Assembly: GCF_000350225.1 (NCBI RefSeq)
Contig: NW_005178653.1
Location: forward strand, 186,001 to 250,000
Reading direction: 5' to 3'
Origin: Chondrus crispus
Taxonomy: Eukaryota; Rhodophyta; Florideophyceae; Gigartinales; Gigartinaceae
Length of the DNA stretch: 64,000 bases
Shown: positions 42,973 through 54,358 of the stretch, piece after piece
Layout of the letters: every line of letters begins with the position of its first letter
Numbering within the stretch: position 1 is the stretch's first letter
The notes under the pieces: model-generated
What the model was told of the DNA's origin: nothing
What the model saw: the letters and a program-made list of their open reading frames with translations, nothing else
The model's database searches: none
Program-made: the position numbers and the translations under genes

Positions 42973-45900
42973 TAATGTTCTCGAACAATTCTGGAAGGAA
43001 CTTTCAAGGACAAGTGGTACATAGACTCAGGGGCATCAGCCCAAATGTGCAACATTCGGTCAGCGTTTGACAAACTGAAAACATATGAAGGACGCAATGT
43101 ATCAGTCGGCACTGGAGAGCCCGCTGCTGTGCTTGGCTCAGGATCAATTGTCTGCCAAAGTACAGTAGGTGCAGAAAATAAACCGATTCGACTGGAAGAC
43201 GTGCTCTATGTGCCTTCTCTGGTATGCAACTTACTTTCTGTAAGTCGCATGCGAAAAGCAGAATTGAAAGTGGTGTTCGACACAGATGACAGCCAAAACG
43301 GAATCTGTCAAGTGACACCACAGGATGAGTCGAAGGTGTTTGTGCAAGGCTTTGGGCACCAACAAGGGGGACTGTATGAGGCAACTATATGCCCGGAAAA
43401 GACGCACTCTCCGCGTTCACTACTGTCTTCCCATGATTGGTATGATCGAATGGGGCACATTTCGCAAAGGACGATGGAGAAAACACTCCCAATGGTCAAG
43501 GGAGTAGCACTTCAGCAAGTGCAGAAACTCTCACACTGTGAACCGTGCAAGATGGCCTAGTCAACTCGCGTACCTCCACCCTCATCCACCAGTCGAGAAC
43601 AGACTCAACCCCTCGAACTACTGCACATGGACCTTGTGGGACCAATGTCGACGCCTTCACTAGCCGGAAGCCGGTACTTCATGCTTGTCTACGACGACTG
43701 TACCGCCTTTTCTATTGTCAAATTTCTAACGACTAAGAGTGAGGCTCCCAAAGCCATACAGGACTCTGTAAAAGAGCTCGAACGCAGCCCCGCTTGTAGA
43801 GAAAGGAATTTTCGCGTCGCTCGCATTCGGTCTGACAATGCGAAGGAGTTTGCTAGTAGGAAGCTCAACGACTGGTTGGACGAAAAAGGAATCGGGCAGG
43901 ATTTCAGTGCCCCTTACTCTCCAGAGTCCAACGGCAAAGCTGAGCCCCTAAACCGAACAGTTATGGACATGGCACGAACTCTCTTAGCCTCCACTGGAAA
44001 CGTTCCCCACACGGATGCGCTTTGGGCGGAGGCCGTGTATCACGCAAACTACCTACGTAATCGCGTACACACGTCAGCTTGCAGTACTCCTGATAATACT
44101 CCTTGCGAGGCCGTGGTTGGAAGAAAGCCTAAACTCGGGCACATTCGCAAATTCGGTTCAGTAGCATATGTTCATATCCAGAAGCCGAGGCGCACCAACA
44201 AATTTGCGCCCCGAGCTGAAAAGGGCTTCTACGTTGGCCTGTCCGCAGGTAATGGATACAGGACATTCATTCCCAGTTCGAGGCAAGTCATCGTCACAAG
44301 AGATGCACAATTTTTAGAGGATGCAACTTGCACACACGTGATCAAGGACAACACGTCCACGCAAGTATTCGAAAGCGCACTAAACGACGAAACCTCGGAT
44401 ACTGAAGTCGAAATACCAACGTCTCCCTCCAACACCACCGACGACATAGGTGCAGACACGGAGGGAAATGCTGTACCTGGAACTCCTGGAGAGGTCACAT
44501 ATCATCCCCCGGGACCACGCAGATCCGGGAGAGGTACACAACCGACACGTTTCTACAGTCTTCATGATTCGACAATGATGTTTGCGCTTCTTCATCATAT
44601 GGGAAATGATGGATCGCAAGCACCCCTCTCGTATCACCAGGCAGTACATTGCAGTGAACGACATGACTGGAAGAAAGCCATGGACGCTGAGATTGCGCAG
44701 CTCGGAAAGCAAACGTGGAAACTGGTTCCGCTTCCAGAGGGAAGGAAACCGGTGAAGTCGAAGTGGGTTTTCATGAACAAAACGGACGCACGTGGCAATG
44801 TAAGTCGGAAGCGAGCTCGGCTTGTGGCGAAGGGATTTACCCAGAGGTACGGCATTGACTTTGAAGAGGTCTCCTCTCCAGTGGCAAAGTACAGTACAGT
44901 TCGATTCATGTTAGCATTTGCGGCACAACAGGACCTCTACTTACTGCAGCTAGACGTCAAAGCCGCATTCCTCAACGGCGAACTGGATGAGGAGATATAT
45001 CTAGAACAGCCTCCGGGATATGTCAGTTCTAAATTTCCTACTCACGTCTATAGGCTTCTACGTGCCCTATACGGACTGAAACAAGCATCCAGGGCCTGGC
45101 ACAAGATGATTGACGCCTACCTCATCTCTGTTGGAGGAAGGTGCTCAGAAGCGGACAGCACAATGTACATTCTCAATTTAAGAGGAACCGCCGTTTTCAT
45201 ACTTGTGTACGTGGAAGATATACTGCTGATTGGAAAAGGAACGGAAGTACTCAGAACTGTAGCCCAGCAGATCGGTAGCCGCTTTGAAATCCGCATCGAG
45301 CCAAACATCTCCAAGTTTCTCGGCATTGTCATAGAAAGATGCAGAGAAAAGGGGGTTTTAAAACTGCATGCACGTCCCATGGTGGAACATTTGCTTCGGG
45401 CATTTGGGATGCAGCAATGCAGGCAAGTCTCTAGTCCCCTACCGCCGAGCATCTACCTCGAGAGGTGCGATCCAATTGAGAATCAAGAGCCGTCAACAAC
45501 GCAGTCCGAGTACCGGAAACTTGTTGGATCACTACTGTACTTGAGTAACACGACTCGCCCTGACATCTCTTTCGTCACAGGTGACTTGTCAAGATTTTTA
45601 GACTACTGTGACGAGCTGCATCTGAAAGCTGCAAAGAGGGTCCTGAGGTACCTCGTGCACACTCGCACTATGGGAGCGCAGTATGTCAAGAGTGATACGG
45701 CCGGTCTACATGCATATACGGACTCAGATTTCGCAGCCAACAAGGAAGATCGCAAAAGCGCGAGCGAATTTGTGTTCAAGGTTGGTGGTGGTGCAGTAAG
45801 CTGGCGCAGCAAAAAGCAATCGACAACAGCCCAGTCAACCCTAGAGGCCGAATTTGTGGCAATGTCGTTTGCAGTGAGAGAGGCCTTATGGATGCGGCGC

Positions 45901-46221
45901 CTTGTACGGGAATGTTTTGAGCAAGAGGAAGCTATACCTCCTACAGTCTTGTTTGGAGACAATGAAGGAGCACTGAATCTAGCATATACGGACACCTCCA
46001 GCGAGAAAACAAAACACATCGCTGTCAAGGTTTTCCTGTGTAAGGAGAAAGTTGCAGATGGATCCGTTGTACTAAACTACATACCAAGTAAGGAAAATGC
46101 TGCTGACATCTTTACTAAGTCCTTACCTGTTCAAGAGCACAAGCACTTGGTTCGAATGATGGGCATGCGACAGCACCCTCAAGCGATATTACGAGTCTAC
46201 GCTTCCGTCAAGTCTTTGTAG
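42973..46221 (+). pseudogene. Copia pol, 5'-truncated, one nonsense codon
   Basis: A single frame from the inverted-repeat boundary to 46221, broken only by TAG at 43558-43560. Protease: KWYIDSGASAQMC. GAG-pre-integrase: SSHDWYDRMGHIS with CEPCKMA. Integrase triad: HMDLVGPM, IRSDNAKEF, PYSPESNGKAE. RT: DVKAAFLNGELDEEIYLEQP (motif A) and FILVYVEDILLIG, where YVDD has become YVED. RNase H: AYTDSDFAANKEDRKSAS, STLEAEFVAMS. It ends NAADIFTKSLP... as Copia elements do. Gag and the 5' LTR are absent, cut off at 42972. Nonsense codon plus the Asp-to-Glu change imply an inactive enzyme. Confidence 0.93.
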
Positions 46222-46554
46222 GTGCTGTAGGCAACCTCAACCCAGACAGTACAGTATTGTTAGCATAGAATGTGGTACTACAGAATAGAGGTACTACCGA
46301 ATAGAGGTACTACAGGGTCACAGTCCGCTGTCTGGTTGCATGGCAAGCAGACAGTGGACCACCTCTCTGGCTGGAATAATTAGTGCACTCTCCGCTGTTT
46401 TTGTCAGCACTGCCAGTAGCATTTAAGCTCCAGCAGCACGGCCGCACTTGGTAGAAGTCGGTAAGTGCTCTGGTGAAACTACGAGTAAACATCAACAAAA
46501 GGTGAAGATATACTGGATGATCTCTAAGAAGCGAATCGGCTAAACAGAAGAGTT

Positions 46555-46569
46555 TCGGATGAGGGGGAG
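46555..46569 (+). other. Polypurine tract before the Copia 3' LTR
   Basis: Purine-rich GGATGAGGGGGAG immediately upstream of the TG that opens the LTR. Confidence 0.6.
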
Positions 46570-46847
46570 TGTTGAAGATACACCTGTACACCTCAACTCT
46601 TCCTCAACGTAACACGTTAGCACTGTACTGTGTTGACAGCGAAGATAGAGTGGATTCGGTATAATCGGACCCGTAGTCAATGGCCCTATCTAATAAGTTA
46701 CAGTGTTCATTCCCTCAATTCAGCAGAATTGAGGCCGACTACCTCACATAACTTGGAACGCACCGAGATGCTATCTGCAGATACGAAGTAGTATAAATTA
46801 GGTCTCGTGCAGCAACTCTTAAGGAATAAAAATACACAACTTCAACA
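46570..46847 (+). repeat. Copia 3' LTR (278 bp)
   Basis: Starts TGTTGAAG right after the polypurine tract and ends with the exact inverted repeat CTTCAACA. The 5' partner is not in the window, so the boundary rests on the inverted ends and the tract. TATAAATTAGG near 46791 could be the LTR promoter. Confidence 0.75.
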
Positions 46848-48055
46848 GTTCGAGGCTCATCAGTGGGATAAGGGAACATATGGTGCAGAGGCCCGAAGTA
46901 TCCCTTTTGGTAGGAAAATTGCCGAATAGACTTGACGTTTCATATGAGGACCGCGATGTCCTCATATGACGACAGCTCTTCTTTTTGCATAAATGTATAA
47001 AGTAAATTGAATATTTAGAAATATATCTTGAACACTATTTCTTTAACATACTTGTTTTCGGCAATAATATCTTGCAGAACACTGGGATATTTAGATGCTT
47101 TGAACACGCCGAAAGATTAGCAATCTAATGCAGATTGAGTAGCTAGCCCCTTTTTAGACTGAAGTTTGTGGTTTCCAAGTTATTTTACATGCAGTTTCAA
47201 GGTAGTTTAAAAGAGCTTCTTTTCCACACATATCTAAAAACGACCAGGAAGAACATGCAATTCTCACAAACTTCTTTCAGGTCCCATGGCATAAGTTGAG
47301 TACTGTGGCGGGGGTATCGTTTTCTTTCTTGCCGAGAAAGTGTAAGACAAGAAAAAAAGGTCGGAAACTGTCCTCATATGAGAAGAATTGCAACGGGTAC
47401 GCATTGCTGTACAGTGTATGGATACAGTGTATGATAGAAGGCGCACTCGCCCGGACTGGCACGGACGGGGCGACCTGACATAAGCGCGGCTGTGCTAGCC
47501 TGCGCGTCTTTGTCGTGCAGCTAGGAAGTGGGGTAAGGCCGGTAGGGCCGTTGTAGAGCGATGCTGTGCGGTAGCATGCCTCTCTTTACTATGTGTCGTA
47601 AGAGAAGGAGACTATATACTAATCTATCGTAAAGGGTTCAGAACACGAGTGGATGCAACGAGTGCTGGAGAGCGATATATGCCATGAAAGAGGTGCAAAA
47701 TGCAAATGTAGCTGAAGGTGCAGCTGTGCATGACACGATAGAGATGGAAGCTCGAATGCTCCCGGAGCTCCCGGAGCGACGGGATGATTCCGGAGTTGCC
47801 ATATTTGGCTCCACGCCATATTTGGCTACAGCGGCCTATCATACAGAGCGCCAGGAGGCGAGTTACAAAGAGCGCTGCGGGCTAGGGTAGAGCTCGCGGA
47901 GAACGCTCGCGGAGAACGCTCGCCGTCGAAGCGCGAAGGTGGCCGGAGGACCCCAGTGGGGACGGTAGGTGGCCACGGGCGACTCCCACCAATATCTGGG
48001 GGCTGCGCCTGGGCACCCCTCGGAGTTTTAATGATTATATTAGAATGTCAGTTAA
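46848..48055. other. No gene seen; small hairpin at 46940-46969
   Basis: No supported gene. TCATATGAGGAC...GTCCTCATATGA forms a 12-bp stem with a 6-nt loop at 46940-46969, and GTCCTCATATGAG recurs at ~47370. A short direct repeat CTCGCGGAGAACG occurs twice at ~47894. Confidence 0.4.
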
Positions 48056-48093
48056 GCGCCGGGGCGACCCCTTTTAAGGGGCGCCCCGGCGCC
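48056..48093. repeat. GC-rich hairpin
   Basis: GCGCCGGGGCGACCCCTT and AAGGGGCGCCCCGGCGC pair over 17 bp with one bulged A. No promoter or known RNA family recognised. Confidence 0.6.
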
Positions 48094-48529
48094 TCTCAGT
48101 AAGTGGGGGGCACAGACTCCCGAGTAAGATTTACCCGTCAGGTGTTGCAAGAATGGTCTGATGGACACTAGATATTTAGTTGGAGGGGCAGGCTGAGTGC
48201 AGTATGTAGGCGGGGAGTTGAGGGTTACAGCAAGTATCTGATGCTAAGATAGTGCTGGGTTGGGCCCTGGCCTCTACAAAGCGAGGGGAGGGAGTTCAGC
48301 TTAAGTACACTGGTAAAGGTTGATGCACGAACAAAGGATAGGGATGTGGATGTATACTAGGTTATTTGCTGAGAAGGCACGGCAATACCTTGAAGAGCAG
48401 TGCATTCGACTTGTCAATCTGACACGCAAGAGCAAGTCAGAAGGATGGCTTAGAATGCTTCTGCCATGCAATTATCGCATTATCATCTACAGTAAATTGA
48501 TCAGGAGATCAAGCTTCATCAACTCGTGA

Positions 48530-48657
48530 TTGATACTACCCTTCAAGGTAGAAGGGTAGCTACTTTTCTCGGCAACACTCAAAAACTCCCCTCTTGATAC
48601 TACCCTTCAAGGTAGAAGGGTAGCTACTTTTCTCGGCAACACTCAAAAACTCCCCTC
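48530..48657. repeat. 64-bp tandem duplication
   Basis: Two identical 64-bp units (48530-48593, 48594-48657). Each contains a 9-bp stem CTACCCTTC/GAAGGGTAG with a 6-nt loop. Followed by more diverged CCTACC/CCTTCCATTCCC repeats to about 48750. Confidence 0.9.
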
Positions 48658-48759
48658 TTATCCTCCTACCTTGAAGGTATCCTTCCATTCCCTCCTACCC
48701 TTCCATTCCCATCCCTCTCTTATCCTTCTCCGAACCCTCCATTCCCATCCTTCTTCTAT

Positions 48760-51700
48760 CCCTCTCGACTACACTTGAAAATCGACGCATCCACCATACC
48801 CCCCCTGCCTAGCCCCTGCTCTTGTTGCCCGACACGTCGTAAACGGGCGCCCAACGTGCCGCCGGGCGCCGCTCCGCGCGCGCGCCCTCGAGACGGCTTG
48901 CGCTCCGCACCGCCGCCGCTGCCCTGCCGCCGCCGCTGCCCTGCCGCCGCCGCCCTGCCACTGCCACGCGGCGCATCTGCGGCTGCGCCGGGGGAAGTCC
49001 TCTCTCGCCCGCCCCGCGCGCGCGGCGCCGCCCGGGTAAGCAACGGCGCGCTTGCGTGCGGCGTATGACGGGTGCGCGAAGTGACGAGATGTTGCCCGGT
49101 GGCTGACAGACGTGCCGGTCTCGATTTTTTTATAGATGGCTGCCATTTGCCCGTCGCCGTATTTGTACCTTCGCTCCGCCGTGCCGCCGCGCTGGCCGCG
49201 TGCCAGCTCATCGGCTTTATCGCTCGCGCGGTGAAAACCGGCGCCCGCTCCCACGCACCCGCCTTCATATGCGCACATCTGTGCGCGGCCGCGTTACATG
49301 CCCTCGCCCGCTCCCTCGCCCGACAAGCGTCCAGGGGCACGCCGTGTGGCCCAGCGCCCCGCCGCTTGCGCGCAGCTGTTTCCGCCCGCCGGTATGACGG
49401 AGGAAACGCGCTTTTTAACAACCCCCGCCGCGCAGCAGACGACAGACGGACAAACCCACCGCCGCCTCGCCGCGCATACGTTGCAGCCTTGCATCAATCT
49501 GCGCCCTCGCCTCGTTGCTTACCGTTCCCACCCCCAGCCGTTACTAAATAAACACGGCGGTACATATCCTTGTCTAACAGTTCATGATAAAATGCGGCAA
49601 GCGACCGTTTTTTTCTAGGCATGTCTGGTGAAAAGGACGTATCTTACCAAGTCCTTCACCGGTTTTGACTTTTTACAGCTCAATGAACACATAAAGCGCG
49701 CATATAGCTTTACAACGGTATCAAAAACCTTACATGGATACCATCGCGCGACGCGCCGCCTCCATTCGCCCCGTCGTCACAACCTGCCCCGCCCCCGCGA
49801 GCACTGCCCGCTGCCTGTCGCGCCCGCCGCACGTGCCGTCCCGCTTCCACCGCGAAACCAACACCCTTGCCCCCCCGCTATATTCCGCCCAAAACGATAG
49901 GTTCCGTACCCGCACCTCCCCCTGCGCCGCGCTGCCGCTGCCGCAGCAGCACTCCGAGCCGCCCTCTCGAGAGGCCCCCATTTGGATACACTTCTGTATC
50001 AAAAACGCGCCCTGGTCGAGTCAGCATGCCCCCGCCTTGCGCCGCGCCGCATCTTGCGTATCTACTCGCGCCGCGCCGCTATAAACCACGCCACGCCCGC
50101 CCAACCCCGCCGTCTGGCCCCGTTCTACGCCCCGGAACCGCCGTTTCGGCGCTCCCAGCCTCCGTCGTGTGATACTGTGACACAGTACCTTGTGGGAAGT
50201 GTCAGCTGTCCCTCTCTTGCATTTGACATTATTTGATGCACCATGATGGTGCATGCATTCTAGAAGAGAGGAACTGTCTAGCGATTCCTGTAGTTTTCCG
50301 GTAGTCAAATCCCTACATAAAGCCTCAAAGACCTGAGGTTCAAAAGAATAAAGAGGCATCGATCCCAAGACCTCCACGAGTTGTGGAGTGCTGGCAATAG
50401 TCGCCGCCGGCAGGGGTAAGCTGCCGCGTGTGCGCCCCCGTCCCGTCCGCGTCGTGCTGACACGCCAGGCAGCAATGCGGCACCTCCGCGCGGCCGCGCC
50501 GGCGATACGCACCACAACCGCACCACCGGCTTGAGATCCCCGGGCATGCGGCCGCGCATGCCATCCGATCTGCCGAACCTCGAGAACATGTTACAGGCCG
50601 CTGCCGCATTCAATGGTGGGCGGGCGCGCGGTGTGATCGGCGCAGATATTATGCGCCGGCACACGCCGGCGGCCAGCTTGCAATCTTGATTCACAATCTC
50701 CCCGCCCGCCAGGTGTCGCACGCCTGTGTAGCGCACGCGGCGCACTTGCGCGCCCGTGCGTGCGCCGCTTATGATCCGCCAGGGTTTGGATGCAGGGTTT
50801 GGAAGCAGGGTTTGGAAGCAGTGTTGCCAACCCGCCGGCGTTGGCGCCGCCGTTCCCGGTGGACCGCCTATCCGCGGTTTCCAACGCCGCCTCCCGTCCG
50901 GGCCGTGTACCATTCCCGGCACGTCGCCAGGAGCAGCGCTTTCTCGGCACTCGCGCCTCTGCTTCCTCCAGACGATTCACAACCCGCGTCGACAGCCGGT
51001 GGTCGCCTCTGTAAATAGAAGGCCGCGGTAAGGCCGGCCCGTGCTTACAACACCCCGAGTCGCCAGGTGCGTTTTGATTTGCTTCGAAAATGGCGTCATG
51101 CCGAGTGTATGAGACTTCAGCAGCCCGGCAATCAAAACTCCCCGCACCCGGGTGGCACGAGACGGCCGTCCCGTGCCAAGTTGCCGCTTGTTTGATCCCC
51201 AGAAACAAGCGTCCCTCCTTCCCGAACATATCTCACTTCCCACCCCCCCACCCCCCGACGCCTTTTGGACGCCGTGCTTCCGGGCGACCATCTTCAACGT
51301 TTATCTTGACGAACAAACATATCCCTCCCCATCCACGGAAAAGTGACCGCTTCTACTTTGAATGGTTTGAGAGCCCGCATAACCGCTTTTTCCGCGTATC
51401 TTCTTGCCATACGGCACCATGCTCCACTCTTCCCATTCCATTGCTGTCCCTTCCCTAGCCCGCCCCACCTTCTCCCCACCATCCCATCCCTCCACCCGAC
51501 CCGGGTATGAGCCCCCCACGCCGCGATTACAGCACGCCATCCCACTAGGCATTCTCTTGCTTCGGCTATCGCTTCATGGAAGCACTGCCAGGCGTATCGC
51601 TCCCGCTTCTTGATATCGCGCTCTGCCGCACACTGCCCGAGTCACCGGCCAGTCCACTGTCAGTGAAGCGCCCTGTTCGCCATGTCTCTCCCTTCTCAAC
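48760..51700. other. GC-rich region without a convincing gene
   Basis: Many open frames on both strands, all low in complexity (Ala/Arg/Pro runs) and overlapping one another, as expected from GC-rich DNA. None has a recognisable domain. A 13-bp unit AGGGTTTGGAAGC is repeated three times at 50781-50819 (first unit with GATGC). May include upstream regulatory DNA of the next gene. Confidence 0.45.
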
Positions 51701-51705
51701 TTGCC

Positions 51706-51712
51706 TATAAAA
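51706..51712 (+). promoter_or_regulatory. TATA box of the first cysteine-rich gene
   Basis: TATAAAA 80 bp upstream of the chosen ATG at 51786, in otherwise pyrimidine-rich DNA. The paralogue at 57928 has TATAAA at the same distance. Confidence 0.65.
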
Positions 51713-51785
51713 CCCGCTTCCTTACTCCCGTCCAACCGCGCTCTTCCTTCTCACCTACACCCAGCTCCCGAACTGCATGCCCACC

Positions 51786-54215
51786 ATGAGGTTCGCTACT
51801 CTCACGCTTCTCCCGCTCCTCCTCTCGGTGGCCGCAGCCGCGTCAGGATCGTTGCCCGACTGCGCAAAATGCACCAACGACTATGAATGCAAATCACCCA
51901 AGTGCTGGGGCGGCAAATGCTCGGACGGAAAGCTGTCCAGCCTGCTCAAATGCGGCTTCGCCGCTGAGTGCAAGCCCTGCAAGACCTCGTTCAACTGCGC
52001 CACCAAACTTTGCCTTTCCGGAAAGTGCGTCTTCTCTTCGGCGGGCCTGGCCAAGTGCGCCAAGAAGCCCGAGTGTGCCAAGTGTGCCGAGAACGACGAC
52101 TGCCGGACTGGCAAGTGCTCCGGCGTGCCCAAGCGCTGCAACTTTGGCACGAAGGAGTCCCGTATCAAGTGCTTCCGGAGGGAGTGCGGGCGCTGCGACG
52201 TCGACGAGGAATGTGGCTCCAACCTTTGCGAGAAGGGCAAGTGCGTCTTTGACAACGCCGAGTCCCGCCTCAAGTGCTTCAAGCTTGAGGAATGCGATCT
52301 CTGCAGATTTGGCGAGCAGTGCAAGACGGGCAAGTGCACCGGCATCCCGAAGAGGTGCAACGACGGGTCTAGGCGCTCTCTTCGCAAGTGCTTCTTGGGA
52401 GAGTGTGAGAGCTGCAGGAATGACCTGCAGTGCGGCTCCGGCACTTGCCGTGAAGGCAAGTGTGTCAACGGTTCCGTAGAAAATTCCCCGCAGTGCTTCC
52501 CGAAGGGCGAGTGCGCCAGCTGCAAGGGCAATGTGCAGTGCCGCTCCAAGCTGTGCGTGAATGGAAAGTGCATCTTCAACACCAAAGAATCTCGTGAGAA
52601 GTGCTTTGGTAAACCTGAGTGCGCTCTTTGTTCCAAAGATAAGGAGTGCAAGTCTGGGACGTGTTCCGGCATTCCGAAGAAGTGCAACAACGGGTCCCCG
52701 GCCTCGCTGCGAAGGTGCTTCAAGAGAGAGTGCGAGGCTTGCAAGTACGATCAAGAGTGCGCGTCTGGAACTTGCCTGAGAGCAAAGTGCGTCAAGGGTT
52801 CTGTCGCTAATTCTCCGCAATGCTTCCCGAAGCCAGAGTGCGCCACGTGCTCCGCCAGCAATCAGTGCCTCACCAAGCTTTGCGTCAAAGACAAGTGCAT
52901 CTTCGATACCAGAGAATCTCGTGAGAAGTGCTTTGGTAAGCCTGAGTGCGCCCTGTGTTCCGGTAGCGGTCAGTGTGCCTCCAAGCTGTGCGTGAGAGGA
53001 AAATGCATCTTCGATACCAAGGCATCCCGCGTGAAGTGCTTCGGGAAACCCGAGTGCTCACCCTGCTCCGGTAGTGGCCAGTGCGCGTCCAAGCTGTGCG
53101 TGAAAGGAAAGTGCATCTTCGATACCAACGCATCCCGCGTGAAGTGCTTCGGGAAACCCGAGTGCTCACCCTGCTCTGCTGATGGCCAGTGCGCCTCCAA
53201 GCGCTGCGAGAAAGGAAAGTGCATCTTCAACACTAGCGCCTCGCGGGTGAAGTGCTTTGGCAAACGTGAATGTGCCACATGCAAAGCCAGTAGCGAGTGC
53301 GCCTCCAAGCTTTGCGTGAAAGGAAAGTGCATCTTCAACACGAAAGAATCTCGCGTGAAGTGCTTTGGTAAGCCTGAGTGCGCCGAGTGTTCCGGTAGTG
53401 GCCAGTGCGCCTCCAAGCTTTGCGTAAGAGGAAAGTGCATCTTCGATACCAAGGCATCCCGCGTGAAGTGCTTCGGGAAACCCGAGTGCTCACCCTGCTC
53501 CGGTAGTGGCCAGTGCGCGTCCAAGCTGTGCGTGAAAGGAAAGTGCATCTTCGATACCAACGCATCCCGCGTGAAGTGCTTCGGGAAACCCGAGTGCTCA
53601 CCCTGCTCTGCTGATGGCCAGTGCGCCTCCAAGCGCTGCGAGAAAGGAAAGTGCATCTTCAACACTAACGCCTCGCGCGTGAAGTGCTTCGGTAAGCCAG
53701 AGTGCGCTAAGTGTGCTAAAGATAAGGAGTGCGCTTCTCGAAGGTGCCGCGGCACATCAGCGCTTGGTATGAAGTGCGTCTTCAATACCGGGGAGTCATT
53801 TGCGAAATGCTTCCCGCCTATCGGAAAGGTAGAGTGTGCACCTTGCAAGAAGGATTCTGACTGTCAGTCGGGCAAGTGCTTTGGAACCGAAGCGCTCGGA
53901 TACAAGTGTGTGCTCAATACGCAGGCTTCGATTGAGAAGTGCTTCCCGAAGAAGCCTGAGTGCGCCACCTGCAAGAGGTCTTCTGAATGCTCTACAGGGA
54001 AGTGCTGGGGAACCGAAGCGCTCGGATATAAGTGTGTCTTCAATACAACAGCTTCAATTGAGAAGTGCTTCCCGAAGAAGCCTGAGTGCGCCACCTGCAC
54101 GAGGTCTTCTGAATGCTCTACAGGGAAGTGCTGGGGAACCAGCAAAATCGGGTACAAGTGCGTGTACGACAACCCAGAATCTATAGACAAGTGCTTCCCG
54201 AAGTATCATCTATAG
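51786..54215 (+). CDS. Secreted protein of 21 six-cysteine repeats
   Basis: Two ATGs are in frame (51777, 51786); I prefer the second because of its CACCATG context and because the signal peptide (RFATLTLLPLLLSVAAAA) then starts at Met. The mature protein is 21 tandem repeats of about 36-42 residues, consensus C-x2-C-x5-C-x4-C-x(4-10)-C-x(8-11)-C, for example ECALCSGSGQCASKLC then KCIFDTKASRVKCFGK. The six-cysteine units resemble small disulfide modules such as Dickkopf-N only loosely; I know no named family. No membrane segment; probably a cell-wall or extracellular protein. Repeats 11-13 are copied as 15-17. The frame ends at YHL* because of a 29-bp duplication; one more repeat follows out of frame to 54358. 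Confidence 0.9.
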   Translation: MRFATLTLLPLLLSVAAAASGSLPDCAKCTNDYECKSPKCWGGKCSDGKLSSLLKCGFAAECKPCKTSFNCATKLCLSGKCVFSSAGLAKCAKKPECAKCAENDDCRTGKCSGVPKRCNFGTKESRIKCFRRECGRCDVDEECGSNLCEKGKCVFDNAESRLKCFKLEECDLCRFGEQCKTGKCTGIPKRCNDGSRRSLRKCFLGECESCRNDLQCGSGTCREGKCVNGSVENSPQCFPKGECASCKGNVQCRSKLCVNGKCIFNTKESREKCFGKPECALCSKDKECKSGTCSGIPKKCNNGSPASLRRCFKRECEACKYDQECASGTCLRAKCVKGSVANSPQCFPKPECATCSASNQCLTKLCVKDKCIFDTRESREKCFGKPECALCSGSGQCASKLCVRGKCIFDTKASRVKCFGKPECSPCSGSGQCASKLCVKGKCIFDTNASRVKCFGKPECSPCSADGQCASKRCEKGKCIFNTSASRVKCFGKRECATCKASSECASKLCVKGKCIFNTKESRVKCFGKPECAECSGSGQCASKLCVRGKCIFDTKASRVKCFGKPECSPCSGSGQCASKLCVKGKCIFDTNASRVKCFGKPECSPCSADGQCASKRCEKGKCIFNTNASRVKCFGKPECAKCAKDKECASRRCRGTSALGMKCVFNTGESFAKCFPPIGKVECAPCKKDSDCQSGKCFGTEALGYKCVLNTQASIEKCFPKKPECATCKRSSECSTGKCWGTEALGYKCVFNTTASIEKCFPKKPECATCTRSSECSTGKCWGTSKIGYKCVYDNPESIDKCFPKYHL

Positions 54216-54358
54216 ACAAGTACTTTCCGAAAAGACCTGAGTGTGCAACTTGCAAGAGCAGTTCCGAATGCTCCAGCGGCAAAGGCTGGGGTACGGAAGA
54301 GAAGGGCTACAAGTGCGTGTACCTTTCTCATGACTCGATTCGCAAGTGCTTCCATTAG
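54216..54358 (+). pseudogene. Orphaned 22nd cysteine repeat of the preceding gene
   Basis: Directly after the stop, another frame reads ECATCKSSSECSSGKGWGTE, YKCVYLSHDSIRKCFH and a stop at 54358, a proper final repeat. The segment CTATAGACAAG is present at 54181 and again, diverged, at 54210; the 29-bp offset shifts the frame. One Cys is lost (KGWG for KCWG), consistent with relaxed constraint. Confidence 0.8.

Noticed and set aside
29672..42975. TAA/TAA as proof of a Harbinger-type target duplication
   Set aside because: Three A/T-rich bases are easily chance, and the flanks are not obviously parts of one interrupted sequence; kept only as supporting evidence.
50781..50819. AGGGTTTGG repeats as interstitial telomere sequence
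   Set aside because: The unit is 13 bp (AGGGTTTGGAAGC) and not a pure telomeric heptamer or hexamer; only three copies.
48756..51545. Many long open frames (up to 221 codons) on both strands
   Set aside because: Ala/Arg/Pro-rich, mutually overlapping on both strands and without domains: expected from high GC content.
54178..54235. A tiny intron explaining the frame break at the end of the first cysteine-repeat gene
   Set aside because: Any GT-AG pair here would be under 30 nt and does not restore the repeat; the direct 29-bp duplication explains it better.
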